Source of the DNA: Tomocerus qinae
Lineage: Eukaryota; Arthropoda; Collembola; Entomobryomorpha; Tomoceridae
NCBI GenBank assembly: GCA_020055645.1
Contig: CM034548.1
Location: 46,616,296-46,680,295 of the forward strand
Direction of reading: 5' to 3'
Length of the DNA stretch: 64,000 nt
Within the stretch, counting starts at the first letter, position 1. Each line of letters begins with the position of its first letter. Below, in pieces: positions 51,601-61,631 of this stretch. The position numbers and the translations under genes are program-made. Under the pieces are notes generated by a model. That model was not told where the DNA came from, did not search any database, and worked only from the letters and a program-made list of their open reading frames with translations.

Positions 51601-53230
51601 AATAATAATAACTGTTGAAAAGTCGAAGACCAAATACAAGCAAAACAGCAATTTTGCTAAAGTTCAGTTAGTCTCAATTGATAATGTTTCACTTATGGTA
51701 AGTTTGTAGGTACTTTTACCATAAATATTAATATGAATTCATGGATAAAATTGCTAGCTGCTTTTTAAATTTTGTTTTGTAAAGCATCAGAAAGTAAAAG
51801 TGGAGAAATCCCGTTTTTCGCTTTTGTGAATGCCCTAGTGTTTTTATACTCCAAGTCGAATTGAGTGTGGTTTTGTTTGTGTATGGTAAATGTAAGTATC
51901 AAAATGATGATTTCGTTCTGCAGTAGGAGACTACAATAAAGGAATTTTTATCTATTTGGGTTGGGACTGGATATGATTCGATTGGGAAAGAGTCGGTTTA
52001 ATTTAATATTACATGGTCTGTTATTTATTTAATGCATTAAACGCAGTTGATCCCAATTAAACCGTTTTGTGTGCACAGGAAACTTTGGTTTCCGACCAGG
52101 AACAGCTTAGGGGAGAAGTAAAATCTTAATATTCTCCAGCAGAGATTGAGAATGAAATAATTTTGAGTTGGAGTAAGAGTAAATCAATAAAATAGTCTCA
52201 TCTGAAATATCTATAACGAGTAGGCAGAATATTAGCGAAAGAAGTCTGATTAACAATTAGGTATTTGTTATTAGCACTTGTAGGTTGGGAAGTAGAGGAG
52301 GAGTGAGATATACATTGAAGATGTAGTTGGAGTGGAAGAGAAACTCGGTAACCAGAGGAACTTCTCACGTCCCCCCGTTGATATCGAATCTCAACTTGAC
52401 GTGTTATTAAAGTAAATTGAGTTAAGGGACAGGATTCCTACTCTGACTTGTTGTAAATTGTTTTAGAGAATCCATTTACTCTCAGCTGACATGAATAGAA
52501 TATGATAGGCTAACGGAAACTGGGCTGACAATGTGCCATGCACTTAAGTGAGAGTCCCACCGTCGTCGGAGGAAGAGTCGTAGAAGGAGATGCACTAAAT
52601 AAAGTAAATCAATCCGTCCGTTTGTGGGACGGACGGACGCACTAAAGATAAGTACTCGACTCTCTCGACCTCAGCAAATATTGACTTGTGCTATGTAAGT
52701 GCCTCGTCCAAAGTTTCTTTCAAAGCTCCTATGTCAATATTTTAATTCGCGATAATAAGTACACACACTTACCTACCAAACGAACGAAGATGTGATACTA
52801 TTTTTCTTATTCTTAGCCAACCAACTACGACTTACTACTAAAGGACGGACGGACAGTACAAATGTCTACGCAGGTAGGTATAAGGAGTTACTTAGTTATC
52901 ATTTGGTTGGTGAGCAGAATACTAGAACAGACTCCACAACACTTTCCTTTCACTCTTCCCGACTCTTTTGTTTATTTTCTCCAGCTGAACTGAAACTGGA
53001 GCGAACTGGAACACAATGAGCTGGACTGGCAACTCAAATCAGCCACAGTCGCCCAATTCGTGTCCAGCAATAGACAACTCAGTTCTGTTGGTGGATGGAT
53101 GCGTCGTCTGTCACTTGCTCAGGTTACTATTTACACCTTTATCTGTATTTCCCACATATCTAATTAGTGCATACCTGGAGAAGAAGAATAACAGGATGGT
53201 GACGAGTTGGCAATCGGAGAGGAGCCACAT
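21312..53230 (-). CDS. Lcch3: GABA-gated ion channel subunit, LCCH3 (beta-like) class, complete 8-exon coding region
   Basis: Cys-loop ligand-gated channel subunit of the plasma membrane, expected to assemble as a pentamer and bind GABA. Coding exons, minus strand: 53230-53175, 38149-38052, 29286-29219, 24170-24025, 23843-23686, 23378-23094, 22774-22494 and 21698-21312. They total 1479 nt (492 aa plus stop), every junction keeps frame, and all introns are GT..AG. Order in the protein: signal peptide (1-18), ligand-binding domain with WVPDTFF (111-117), Cys-loop C155-x13-C169, TM1 (about 236-258), TM2 with [16 protein letters not shown] from 267, TM3 (about 300-322), a basic cytoplasmic loop, and TM4 (470-492). 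The length fits insect LCCH3 (about 490-500 aa). The wording of the ligand-binding and TM1-TM3 parts fits LCCH3 better than RDL, whose TM2 begins differently. Fly LCCH3 with GRD is known to form GABA-gated cation channels; whether that holds here is inference. Introns 1-3 are very long (14.9, 8.8 and 5.0 kb). Confidence 0.95.
22078..22127. repeat. Imperfect 19-bp hairpin in the last Lcch3 intron
   Basis: GGTCCGCTTCCAGAGACCA (22078-22096) pairs with 22109-22127, with mismatches at three positions and a 12-base loop. Confidence 0.6.
22494..22774 (-). CDS. Lcch3: Lcch3 coding exon 7: TM2, TM3, start of cytoplasmic loop
   Basis: Encodes residues 272-364: pore-lining [22 protein letters not shown]3 ([20 protein letters not shown]), then basic loop residues [10 protein letters not shown] and ending EDIIELQ. 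Acceptor tttcag|GG is strong. The donor CAA|gttaga is weaker than the others; I chose it because exon 8 then continues in frame with [11 protein letters not shown], the expected LCCH3 loop text. Reading past the donor adds only a short tail before a stop. Confidence 0.93.
23094..23378 (-). CDS. Lcch3: Lcch3 coding exon 6: loop C, TM1 and start of TM2
   Basis: Encodes residues 177-270: [11 protein letters not shown], loop C ([12 protein letters not shown]), TM1 ([28 protein letters not shown]) and ATSARVAL at the start of TM2. R267 is the 0' residue and A269 the 2' position, the site at which RDL channels acquire dieldrin resistance in insects; here it is the ancestral alanine. Acceptor gagcag|AC, donor CTCG|gtacga. 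Confidence 0.97.
23686..23843 (-). CDS. Lcch3: Lcch3 coding exon 5: Cys-loop
   Basis: Encodes residues 124-175, from [20 protein letters not shown] through the Cys-loop (C155 [14 protein letters not shown]169) to TVEIES, the loop-B start. The NCT at 168-170 is a sequon overlapping the second cysteine. Acceptor tcccag|TTT, donor AGCT|gtaag; tyrosine 176 is split across the junction. Confidence 0.97.
24025..24170 (-). CDS. Lcch3: Lcch3 coding exon 4: ligand-binding domain, loop A
   Basis: Encodes residues 75-122, starting [20 protein letters not shown] and containing [12 protein letters not shown], the loop-A region of the agonist site. The stretch [12 protein letters not shown] is the LCCH3-type version of this segment. 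Acceptor taatag|GAC and donor AACAG|gtaatt; serine 123 is split across the junction. Confidence 0.96.
24171..29218 (-). other. Lcch3 intron 3
   Basis: 5.0 kb with no recognised exon. Frames at 25679-25978, 27554-27841 and 27801-28109 on the minus strand lack family motifs and are probably chance. Around 28200-28400 it is purine-rich (GAGA-like) on the + strand. Confidence 0.6.
29219..29286 (-). CDS. Lcch3: Lcch3 coding exon 3: ligand-binding domain
   Basis: Reads [20 protein letters not shown] then NM (residues 53-74), the beta-strand of GABA receptor subunits ending in SEVNM. Acceptor atttcag|GA, donor AACATG|gtaagt. At 68 bp it is easily missed: the longest open frame here is in another phase and gives an unrelated peptide. 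Confidence 0.95.
29563..29991 (+). CDS. Unrecognised 142-aa ORF with paired CxxC motif, inside an Lcch3 intron
   Basis: An uninterrupted ATG-to-stop frame, long for this AT-rich DNA and on the strand opposite Lcch3. Residues 28-51 read C-x2-C-x2-C-x13-C-x2-C (CKMCTYC ... YCLEC), spaced like a small zinc ribbon and followed by LYKRNW. A hydrophobic stretch [13 protein letters not shown] lies around 100-112. No splice sites or TATA box are obvious. An N-terminal MGN could be N-myristoylated. It may be an intronless nested gene, a fragment of a transposon or of an integrated small virus, or chance. I cannot assign it. Confidence 0.35.
   Translation: MGNIFVVGSENELPTILALVVSNLKGNCKMCTYCRMVIPAIPSNQVYCLECLYKRNWSYRGIRKFSPPISTADIYNADNIIEKITMLTLAWRTFLGKGLMGTWLLLFIALLTLCNLSFTNSHPGTFFIQTKLQVQIWLQSVK
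33912..33952. repeat. Perfect 15-bp hairpin in Lcch3 intron 2
   Basis: AATTTGAGAGGAAAT (33912-33926) is exactly inverted at 33938-33952 with an 11-base loop. Confidence 0.7.
34886..34907. repeat. Near-perfect palindrome ACATGTCCCATTTGGGACATGT
   Basis: Subterminal palindrome of the piggyBac-type element; related copies lie at about 34805-34827, 35404-35434, 35461-35486 and 35660-35682. Such repeated subterminal sites are often transposase-binding sites, which is inference here. Confidence 0.6.
34969..35370. repeat. Tandem array of TGACCCAAATATAAATGC-like units
   Basis: About 20 degenerate units of 17-20 bases, each with (C)TGA(C/T)CCAAA followed by an A/T tail, in places grouped in pairs of about 38 bases. 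It forms the core of the surrounding TTAA-flanked element. Two minus-strand frames stay open through it only because of the repeat. Confidence 0.8.
38052..38149 (-). CDS. Lcch3: Lcch3 coding exon 2: start of ligand-binding domain
   Basis: Reads [20 protein letters not shown] then [12 protein letters not shown] (residues 20-51). The GYDxRLRPxFGG motif is the hallmark start of the mature GABA-A receptor fold. NVT at 30-32 is an N-glycosylation sequon. Acceptor tttcag|G and donor GGCG|gtaag are good consensus. The last G joins GA of exon 3 to make glycine 52. Confidence 0.95.
45144..45380 (+). CDS. Possible 78-aa ORF or exon remnant in Lcch3 intron 1
   Basis: ATG frame with [20 protein letters not shown] and [11 protein letters not shown], three cysteines in a plausible secreted-domain pattern but no signal peptide. 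A TATAAAA lies at 45035-45041, about 105 bases upstream. A second frame over the same bases is hydrophobic and open but has no ATG. Family not recognised; could be a degenerate exon or chance. Confidence 0.2.
   Translation: MVIQTFDISIAPIFGCVDPVAYPISRIRKRCTGAYFDSGNGNCIRILELFHAAYTRKDIKLKTKELSLLWVEAFVKVL
46774..46833. repeat. 23-bp tandem repeat, about 2.6 copies
   Basis: Unit starts GGTAGAGTGAGACTACTAA; copies begin at 46774, 46797 and 46820. In Lcch3 intron 1. Confidence 0.75.
49664..49781. mobile_element. Short foldback element in Lcch3 intron 1
   Basis: The 17-bp sequence CCCCAAATTGTCAACAC (49672-49688) is perfectly inverted at 49753-49769, with GGATTC/GAATC at the outer ends. The centre holds the palindrome CATGTATAATACATG (49725-49739) and CCTAACCTAACCTAA. 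No clear target duplication seen. Confidence 0.5.
49709..49723 (-). repeat. Three copies of the TTAGG motif
   Basis: CCTAACCTAACCTAA, the complement of the arthropod telomere unit TTAGG repeated three times, within the foldback element. Two copies also occur at about 8710-8719. Too short to imply a former telomere. Confidence 0.5.
53175..53230 (-). CDS. Lcch3: Lcch3 coding exon 1: signal peptide
   Basis: Encodes [18 protein letters not shown] plus two bases of an arginine codon, then donor CCAG|gtatgc. The hydrophobic run is a typical ER signal. The exon ends two bases into a codon, exactly what exon 2 (one base, then GGA GTA TGG) requires. This phase match and the signal peptide are my reasons for assigning it, since first exons of this family are poorly conserved. 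The frame stays open upstream to another ATG at 53359, which would add 43 polar residues before the signal. I prefer 53230 because it puts the signal at the N-terminus and has G at -3. Confidence 0.75.
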
Positions 53231-56200
53231 GTCGTCGTCCCTCCGCTCCAACTGTCTACAGTCACCAAGTCCAGCAGTTGAGACTTTCTTCTGCTCAGTG
53301 AGTCCACCAGGAACCCACTGTCGATTGATTCGGGGCGACAAGCGTCCAGTCTGTCGCACACATTTTCCTTACTTTTCTTTTTAGTGATTTGAGAACTGCC
53401 TGTCCAGATAGTGCTCGGGACAAACAGAGCACTCACATATTTCCATGCTATAATAATACTAATATGTTGAGTGAGAGTGACAATGAGTCACAACACAATT
53501 GCACAACACAGGAAGGAGAGTATATTAGCTGCAGGTAGTCCGACAGCCAGAGAGTGAGTGCGTGTGTGTGAAATGTCAATCGGCAGTGAAAATGTGACAA
53601 GGAAACGGAGGAGAAGGACAGAGCAGACAGAGAACTGGAGTACAATAAATGTAACTGGAGTAGGCTACGGCTGTACTACCCGACCCTCTGTTTGGACGTG
53701 CTGGAGAAGGCACGCAAACGCTCCGAAACTTGACTCGTCGTCACATCAGACGGGCAACTAGCTCCCTGCAAAGATTTTCACTTCGTTTTGCTACTCTTCT
53801 TTCCACTCCACAACAGAAAACTCGGGAGAAAGACATTCAGTCACTCAGCTCCCAATCCCTTCCACTCTAAACTGTTCAACTATGTGCTGCTAAAAGCATT
53901 TAATTTTTCAGAGGTGCCCACACATGCAATAATCCACTCCGTGATCTCCTATCTTGCCACGCACAAAACATTCCCTTGTAATTTTTATGGTCTTCACTCC
54001 CACATTTGCATCCCTTTCTTTTCGTTCAAATTCTGATAGAAATAGCAGCAGCCAAATAATTAGCATATGAATTTTTAAGGGGAAACGACAACTCTTTCAA
54101 AAAATTCTCTACATGCCAATGCCACTTTTACTATTTATAAAATATGCCGGCTGGCACAACTAAGTATAGGATACATTTACTCCGATTCTTGTGACAATGA
54201 ACTCCACAAAAATTCCATTGACACTATGGGAATTAATTATTGAACTGTTTGCATAGCAGATGGAATTTCATATTGTGTGGTATTTATTTACAGGGAGAGT
54301 GCAGAGCAGTGTCGCACTATATATTATAGTAGATAATTAATCCAGTGCACAAAATGACACCAAGCTTCGTGATTTGGATTTCTGTTGAAAACTATGTTAA
54401 TTGAGTTTCGCCACTGAGGACTCCTCAACAGACGTTTTAGTACAAGTCCCTCGAATGAATGTCCCAGACAAATCGAACAGCTATACACTCTTATACACTC
54501 AGGGACTGAAAGGTAGAGTTGCAGTTTTGAGTTATGACAATGAGCGAACTTGACGACTTGACCAGCTAGGAGAAGTCAGTTGAGACGGGTTCAGAAGAGC
54601 TGCATTCTGATTGCATTGCATTAGAATTACGTTTCCAGTGGCTGCCACTACTGCTCCGAATTCTCCTACTGCTGTACCTTAGCTATTGCCACTACTGCTG
54701 GAGTCCAGTTGGGTGAGGGAGAGAGTGTGGGGATAGAAGGATGCACATCATCATCATCATCCCCAGCCCACACACGGAACGGAACTGACTTTTACTTTCA
54801 CGGAACTTTCTTCAAGTGCAGAGCTGGCTGGAGTTTCGGAGGTATTTTGGATGGATGGAACTTTGTATTACTTATAAACGATACAGTTAGAGCGACAGGC
54901 AGTAACTTAGCTACTAAATACAAATAGGTTATGTAGTATGTATGTCCTTCTGTCTGTCTCCCTCACTCCAAGGCTGACTTGACTCTGCACTCACTCACTT
55001 CACTCTCGACATTCCGTCAAATGGAGATCGTCACCAGGGACGCTATAAACAGTCTCCGTTTTCAAATAAAGCCTGTCTCTTTCTAATGAGCCAACACACC
55101 TTTACTCCTGCTTACTTTGAAATTGCATGTCAATGTCCTCCCTACATATTCTTCAATAATTATAGTCAACTCACCTTAAGTCATTATTCATGTCGTGCTT
55201 TCTCTTCAAGTAAAATGATCGAAGGGTTTCTACCATCTCATGTTGTGTAAAAATAAAGTTATAATGTCACTGCATGGCGATGATGAACCAAGTAAATCAA
55301 AGTTGAGGAAGAGAAAGTAAGTCGTCCAATAATTGGCAGTTGGGGAATGGAGAGAACTGAGGAAATATTTTGGTTTCGATGAAACTCTCACAGTCGTTAG
55401 TCGCCCGGCTTCGGTTTCATTTCTGGCCTCAACTCCAAATAAAAGCCTTTTATTCTTCCCCCAGACACACGGCTGATAGACTAGATAGGTATGTTCATTG
55501 TGTCTGCACTATTTCATGCTTTCACTTCAGTGCTCGCTTTCCCTTCATCCGTTGCTAACACATTGATGTCCATTCCACATAACATTTATTTGGAAAGATG
55601 TACTTGCCTTGAATTTCTTTCTTATTTTTTGCATAATAAGCCAACCTTTGCATAATTAAAACTGACTTTTATGTAATAGTTATTTCGTGGTGTGAATAAA
55701 AAATGCTACAAGAACCAGTTACAATACAATATTATATTTGCAACCCATGGCAACAGAATAGGTTGCGTAAAGTACTACACTCTTGTTTTAACAATGGTAA
55801 GAGATCGTCAAAACTTTATTATCAAAAAGTGTAAAAAAATTATAGATATAAAATATTGCATTAAATATTTTATAATTTGAATGAACCATTAAGTAATTAG
55901 TTTTAATTTCAGTTTCAGTTTTCAGGAATCAGATTTAAAACATTAGTGATTACAATCTGAGATGAAATTTGCATTTATTAATTTTGTTGATAGGAATTGT
56001 GGTAGTAACTTTTCAAAATGAAATCGATCATCAAGATTTTAGCCAAATGTCAATATCAATAGTAAATAAACATTTTGAAATATCCAATTTTTTGGACAGG
56101 AAATATTTCACACTTTAAACGTTTCATTTTATATATAGTGAAAGTTTTGATGGGAAGAAATGGGTCATTTCGGGATTGCCTTTCTGTTTAGTAAGAATGA

Positions 56201-59200
56201 AATAAAATGAAAATGTATGTAATCAAAGTAGCTATGACTGTATGAAAGCTGAGTAATATAATTTTGGACGGGATTTAAAGATGGGACTGTAGCTCGGTAT
56301 TTGCATATTATAGTACAACTTGAAATTAGTGCTTGCAGAATTGAAAGATGCGTGAGAAAATCAGAGATGAATTTGAAGGGAAGCAATAGACGTGGAACTC
56401 AATATAGGATTTAAGGTTTTCTTTTCTGTTGCACAATCCCAAAGAATTAAGACCTTGAGTAGCAAAGCAATGTGAATGTAAACCTACATGGCGTCCCGTT
56501 CCTCTTGTTCCTCTGCTCTTGATTCCCAGCAAACACACATTCATAGAGAAGAGACCAAAATAATAGCGTAACTTTCAATAGTTTATTATCAAAAACTTTC
56601 CCCTTTCCGCCTTACTAACTTCTTATTATAAATTTGAGCAACTTTTAATAAAGAATTCTCATTACGGCTGCATTCTGCTGAAATTCTTTAACTCACCTCA
56701 GTCTTTTCCAATCTCATCTCGCAATCAGTCAGTTGTATCCTCAGTCATCACCACATCCACTGAATAAACTGACACACTGCATTACAACAAACTTATTTAC
56801 CCACGTAGAAATACTCAACTTCCAGTTTTCCAGATAATTTCTATTTACTTGATACTGTGAAAGTGTCTACATGGTAAATAAGGCTTCATTGCAAGTCAGT
56901 CTCCGTAGTTCCAATGCCCACATGCAGTCCCCAATTATTACTTCTTACTTCACGTATTAAATAACTTTCCCATCTCTTATCTGGCACAAAGTTGTAACAT
57001 AACTCTTGTCATAGGTAGATGCATAAGCTCATTATAATTTTCTGTTTCACAGTTGTACGTGGGCACAAGCAACTTGGATTTGATACAAATACGCTGGAAT
57101 AATCACTGAATGAAGTTTAAAAAATCCTTACAGGAAACATGAAAACCTTTTTTATCGTCTTTTAGTTAGAGATAGTTGCATGCTCAGAAATCATAGTCAT
57201 GAACATGACTACAGATATTTGATAAGATAAAGATCAACTTAGATAGCGTTTGAGTAGCACTAGAGCTGAATTCATTCAGGTATGTAAGCATTATATCCCT
57301 ACATAAAAGAGAGCAAAAAATGTTTTAGGTAAAGCAGAGCCAGGGTAGTTATATAGAGCACATTTCCTTGCGTTGTACCCCAGTGACCCATGCATATCTT
57401 AATGGATGTGAGCAACTACACAATTTCATTACCAATGTCGCGATCTGCGAGTCGAGGGGTATTTTCAAAACAGAATATAATTATATTGTGTACCTTATTA
57501 CGGGCTTAAGTGTTTTTGATGTTTGCATTATTGATTAGCATGAATTGTATTTTCATATGGACGGTAGCCGAGTATTTGCTAAACACTTGAAGGTGTATAC
57601 TGGAATTGATCAAGACATTATTTGCCTCTACGGCCTATAAATATTACATTTATGTAGTACAGCCGGAGACGGGAATAAGTTCCCTGAAACCAGTGGGAAC
57701 TACTACTACTATGCAATTGACCTAATTGTCAATGGAGTGCATTGCGTGGTGTCTCCGGCATTCGCATGCCCTTTATGCATTCTCCAGTAATTCCAGACGA
57801 TAGACTGCATTAACATATAAAAAATTGGAATAGAGCATATTATTCTAATACTGCAGTCTATTGGAATTTAAGTTTGTTGTGGCAAGTCTGCAGGTACATA
57901 TTTCCGGATTCCCGAGAAAACAATTTTCGTGCCTTTCTTTCTGTCTGCATTCTCAACTTTCCCCTTCTTTTACAAAATGCTTGGTACTTTTATTTATTAA
58001 CTGCCATTTTTCTTGGGCATAGTCATACAAAAGCAGAACAACTTCCACGAGTTACCACATGAGTGGCTAAAGAGACAAACACTTTTTACGACTTACTTAT
58101 CGCTAGCCACTTTTCATTTCGTCTCAACTTTCTGAGTAGTATCGTTACTATCTCATGTATCTTATCACTTACTATTTATCAGCCAACATATCTGTGCTCG
58201 CTACTGCTCAGTATCAACTACTTACCTACCCGTCTCGCCTCATCATTCCACAGTAAGCATGGACAAAGTGCACAAATAATACAGTTCATTATACCTAAAG
58301 GACTGCCTATTATCTCCTCAAAATAGAAGCAACTACGAATATTATTATTACCTATAGGTACCTATACTTATGCATACCCACTACTACCTTTTGAGGCATG
58401 TGGCTAATCATCGCCAAATGTCTTTTTCTGGGCTTATACACACTAATCGATATTTATTCTATCCTAAACGCTCCTCTACATATTTTCCTTGTTCTTTAAG
58501 CTACAATAAAAGCACATTGAAACTAGCACAGTCACCCCCAATCAAAGATTGTTAAAAGTACACAAAAGAGGAAAATATTAGGATGTTGTTTGACATCACG
58601 TTTTAGAAGCTTACAATTCGTTCATTTGATTTTGCTGATTTTTTAGGTAACAGAACTTGTGTTTATACAGATATTCCGCTACGATTCTATTGCCGGAACT
58701 AACAAAAAACCAATTTGTAGAGAAATATATGCACCTAATTATTATTAATGTTACTTAATAACGAAATGAATGAAATATCATTTGGAAGCTTCAAAAATGA
58801 TTTTATTTTCTTTTACCGCCTCGAAATCAGCACGGTAATATATCTAAGCATTTAATTACAGAATCTCGAGTGATTTTTATGACTTTTGTCATTTTATGAT
58901 TACTGAAAATGAATTCATGCATGCATAACAATTATTTGATATAGTTATGAATAGTCTAAGTGTAAGTGGCTTGAAAATAGCACTCAATTCGTTTTCATGG
59001 CGTGTTAACTTAATTTGCGAAAAATGTACATGATTAAAATAGGACATGACAATAGTATATTTACAAACATCTATAGTAGACACACACATACACCAAGTTA
59101 CTTAATTAACTGGGACATTAAAAAAATAATTTTGACTGGATACTGGAAACGTATTGTAATATTTCCTGATATAAGTTGCTAAGTTAACAGAGAATGGCTT

Positions 59201-61631
59201 GATCTAGTATATGAGTCCGGTATAGATTTAACAGCTAAGGTTGCTCTACTGAACAGAAATATTCATTAATATTTGGAGAATATAATATTATATAGGGAAT
59301 TAATCTTTCATTGGCACCAGTCCCATACAGCTCCCATGACAATTTCAACGGTCATCACATTTTTATTTATAATTTCTAGATATTACATAATATTATACAG
59401 ATTCCTGAAAATACATATAAAGTTGAACAATGGTTTATTCTAGCGCGTTTATCATATTCCGTATGTTATAAAAGATCTTGGAGAGAGACAAAACAAATAT
59501 ATCGCGAATTCGTAAGAGGCCAAGGTCCTCTCTTAGCTAGTACTATAACGAAGAACAAAAAATCTACTCAAAGAGCCTTACAGAATATCCTGTCTCATCT
59601 TCAAAGCCTAAAATCTATAACAATAATCGAGTTATATCTATATAAAGTAAGTATATCTATATGTCTAATTCTTACTCTTATTATCATAGCTTCCTTTGAT
59701 TTATACATCGTTGTAGGTATGCAATTTGTTTTGATTTGAGAGTAGGACGAGAGGACGTTGAATTGAAAGTGTTCCAAGTGCAATTGTTATAAAAATTGGA
59801 TGCACCTATAAAGTTGATTATAGTATACATTGTAAATACATTGCAATTTCATCTAAACTACCGTCTATAGATATAAACTTTTGTATTAGACCATGTAATA
59901 GTCGTAATAAAAATTTAGTTCAGTTGGTGGGAGGAGAGAGTTATGAATCGGTTCATAAGGAAGCCAGATTGACATGAATCTTTGTCGAACACGAAATGTC
60001 TGGATCGAATAGTCACTAAAGAGGGAGTAGAATGATTATTTCTTCTGGATAATATTCCATCAAACTGAATTCATGGGAAAATGCAGGAGTGACCAAAGAA
60101 ATTATAAGGTAGAAAGACGGAGCACAAAGACCGACACTCGTAAGAATTCATTTAATTCAGTTTCTTATTCACTAAGGAACAAAGGGATTCTCTTCTACAA
60201 ATGGTTCGTTTGATTTTATTTGTGTTTTATTGGAAGAGGTAAATGAAGACGGGAATGAAAATCGAAATACACTTGGCTATTGTTAAAATGATGATGTAGC
60301 ACAGCAAAAAGAATTGCTCTCCATCTCACTCTTTCGATGTTACCCGAAGAAGGAAATCAATTGAATTTTACCCCGTATTTTAAGGGATTCTCTTGCCTAT
60401 CGTTGGGAGATCATTCTAAACCAAGGTATCCCCCACTTTCCGATTGTAGTATACTGTATCGTACAAAGTTCCTAGATTTAGTAACTCGGAGAGTTTGGGC
60501 ATTTAACATTTATTTGTATTTTTGTTATTTAGTAATAATGAATAACATCATTTTCGGAATCTTTTGACATTGGCCTACTTTGCCATCATTAATAATGATT
60601 GTTGTTCCTACAAAAAGATGTGACAAAACATTGTTTCCATTTTGTAATCGTAACTTGTGAGTATTTCCTCAAATCTTGGGCAAACGTTAAAGAATGTTAT
60701 TTCCGAAATGTTTGATTTTTTACATAATGAAATATTCTGTGAAATATTTGATAGGTTAACTGAAATGAACAATTGCTGTGCTACATTTTCATTTTGGATG
60801 AATAGAGGATAAGTTGGAGAATAAGAAATAATGATGTCATTATCCGCTATTCTTCCACGAGTATTAAGATTGAGAGCAGACAAAATATTTATCCACACAC
60901 AGGTATTTGAGAAGATAGAGAAGATAAGGAGGGGGAATTCTCCAACGGCTACAGGAGAGATGAGTGAGACTGATGTGATGACGATGTTGATCTCTATCTC
61001 TACATCCTCAGGATTGAAAACGGAGAACAATAAAACATTGATTCATTTTATTGACTTGCGTTCCGTTGGTTCAGTATGCCTCACGTTTCCTGTCTGCACA
61101 GCCCATGCAGGGCACACTTGTCTACCCATAACATCATCTGCCCATCTTTTATGAATGTTCAAGCCAAAGCATCTCCCTGGATTTTGTTGTCTGTCTCTAT
61201 AGAATACATTTTAGATAACCATTTTATTTTCCATGTCTGATCATACAAGAAATGGCCCAGGTGAGTTTATTTGATTAAAACTAGAATTTTTATCGCATGT
61301 ATTGTTTTCCGAATACTTGTATAGCAATAGAATAAATGATTATAAATAGAGTTACTTTATATTTATATGGAGGTACTGGGGAGTTGATGAGTAATACCCG
61401 GAGGTAGGGTACCATAAATGTTCTGATAACAACCCATAACAGAATTAACGCCTGTACTGCGTTACTAAGTATTTATGTAATATACGTAGATGTAGGGCAC
61501 TCATACCAAGGATTGGGGAACTTATTGGAGCTTGTAGGGTGTGAGAGAAGATGTACTTATTATTAGAATATAGTGTCTGTGTGTGTGTGTGACTTGATGT
61601 TTGACGGTGGTTAGTTTGAGGTTCAGTTCAT
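53231..61631. other. Upstream of Lcch3; 5' UTR and promoter expected, no supported gene
   Basis: The Lcch3 5' UTR must start here, but I could not fix a promoter. A 107-codon + frame (60831-61154) overlaps a 140-codon minus frame (60608-61030); neither has recognisable motifs. A nested hairpin (GCCGGAGAC ... GTCTCCGGC) lies at about 57662-57752. A CATCAT run lies near 54747-54761 and a TG run near 61577-61591. Confidence 0.5.

Larger units (their letters stand above)
38150..53174 (-). other. Lcch3 intron 1
   Basis: About 15 kb. Contains the 45144-45380 ORF, the 23-bp tandem repeat, the 49664-49781 foldback element and a CCCCGAAATCGA fragment at 44736-44747 shared with 7.2-7.9 kb. No alternative first exon was recognised, though one could be hidden here. 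Confidence 0.6.

Noticed and set aside
53016..53384. 122-codon + strand ORF
   Set aside because: Antisense shadow over LCCH3 exon 1 and its upstream open frame.
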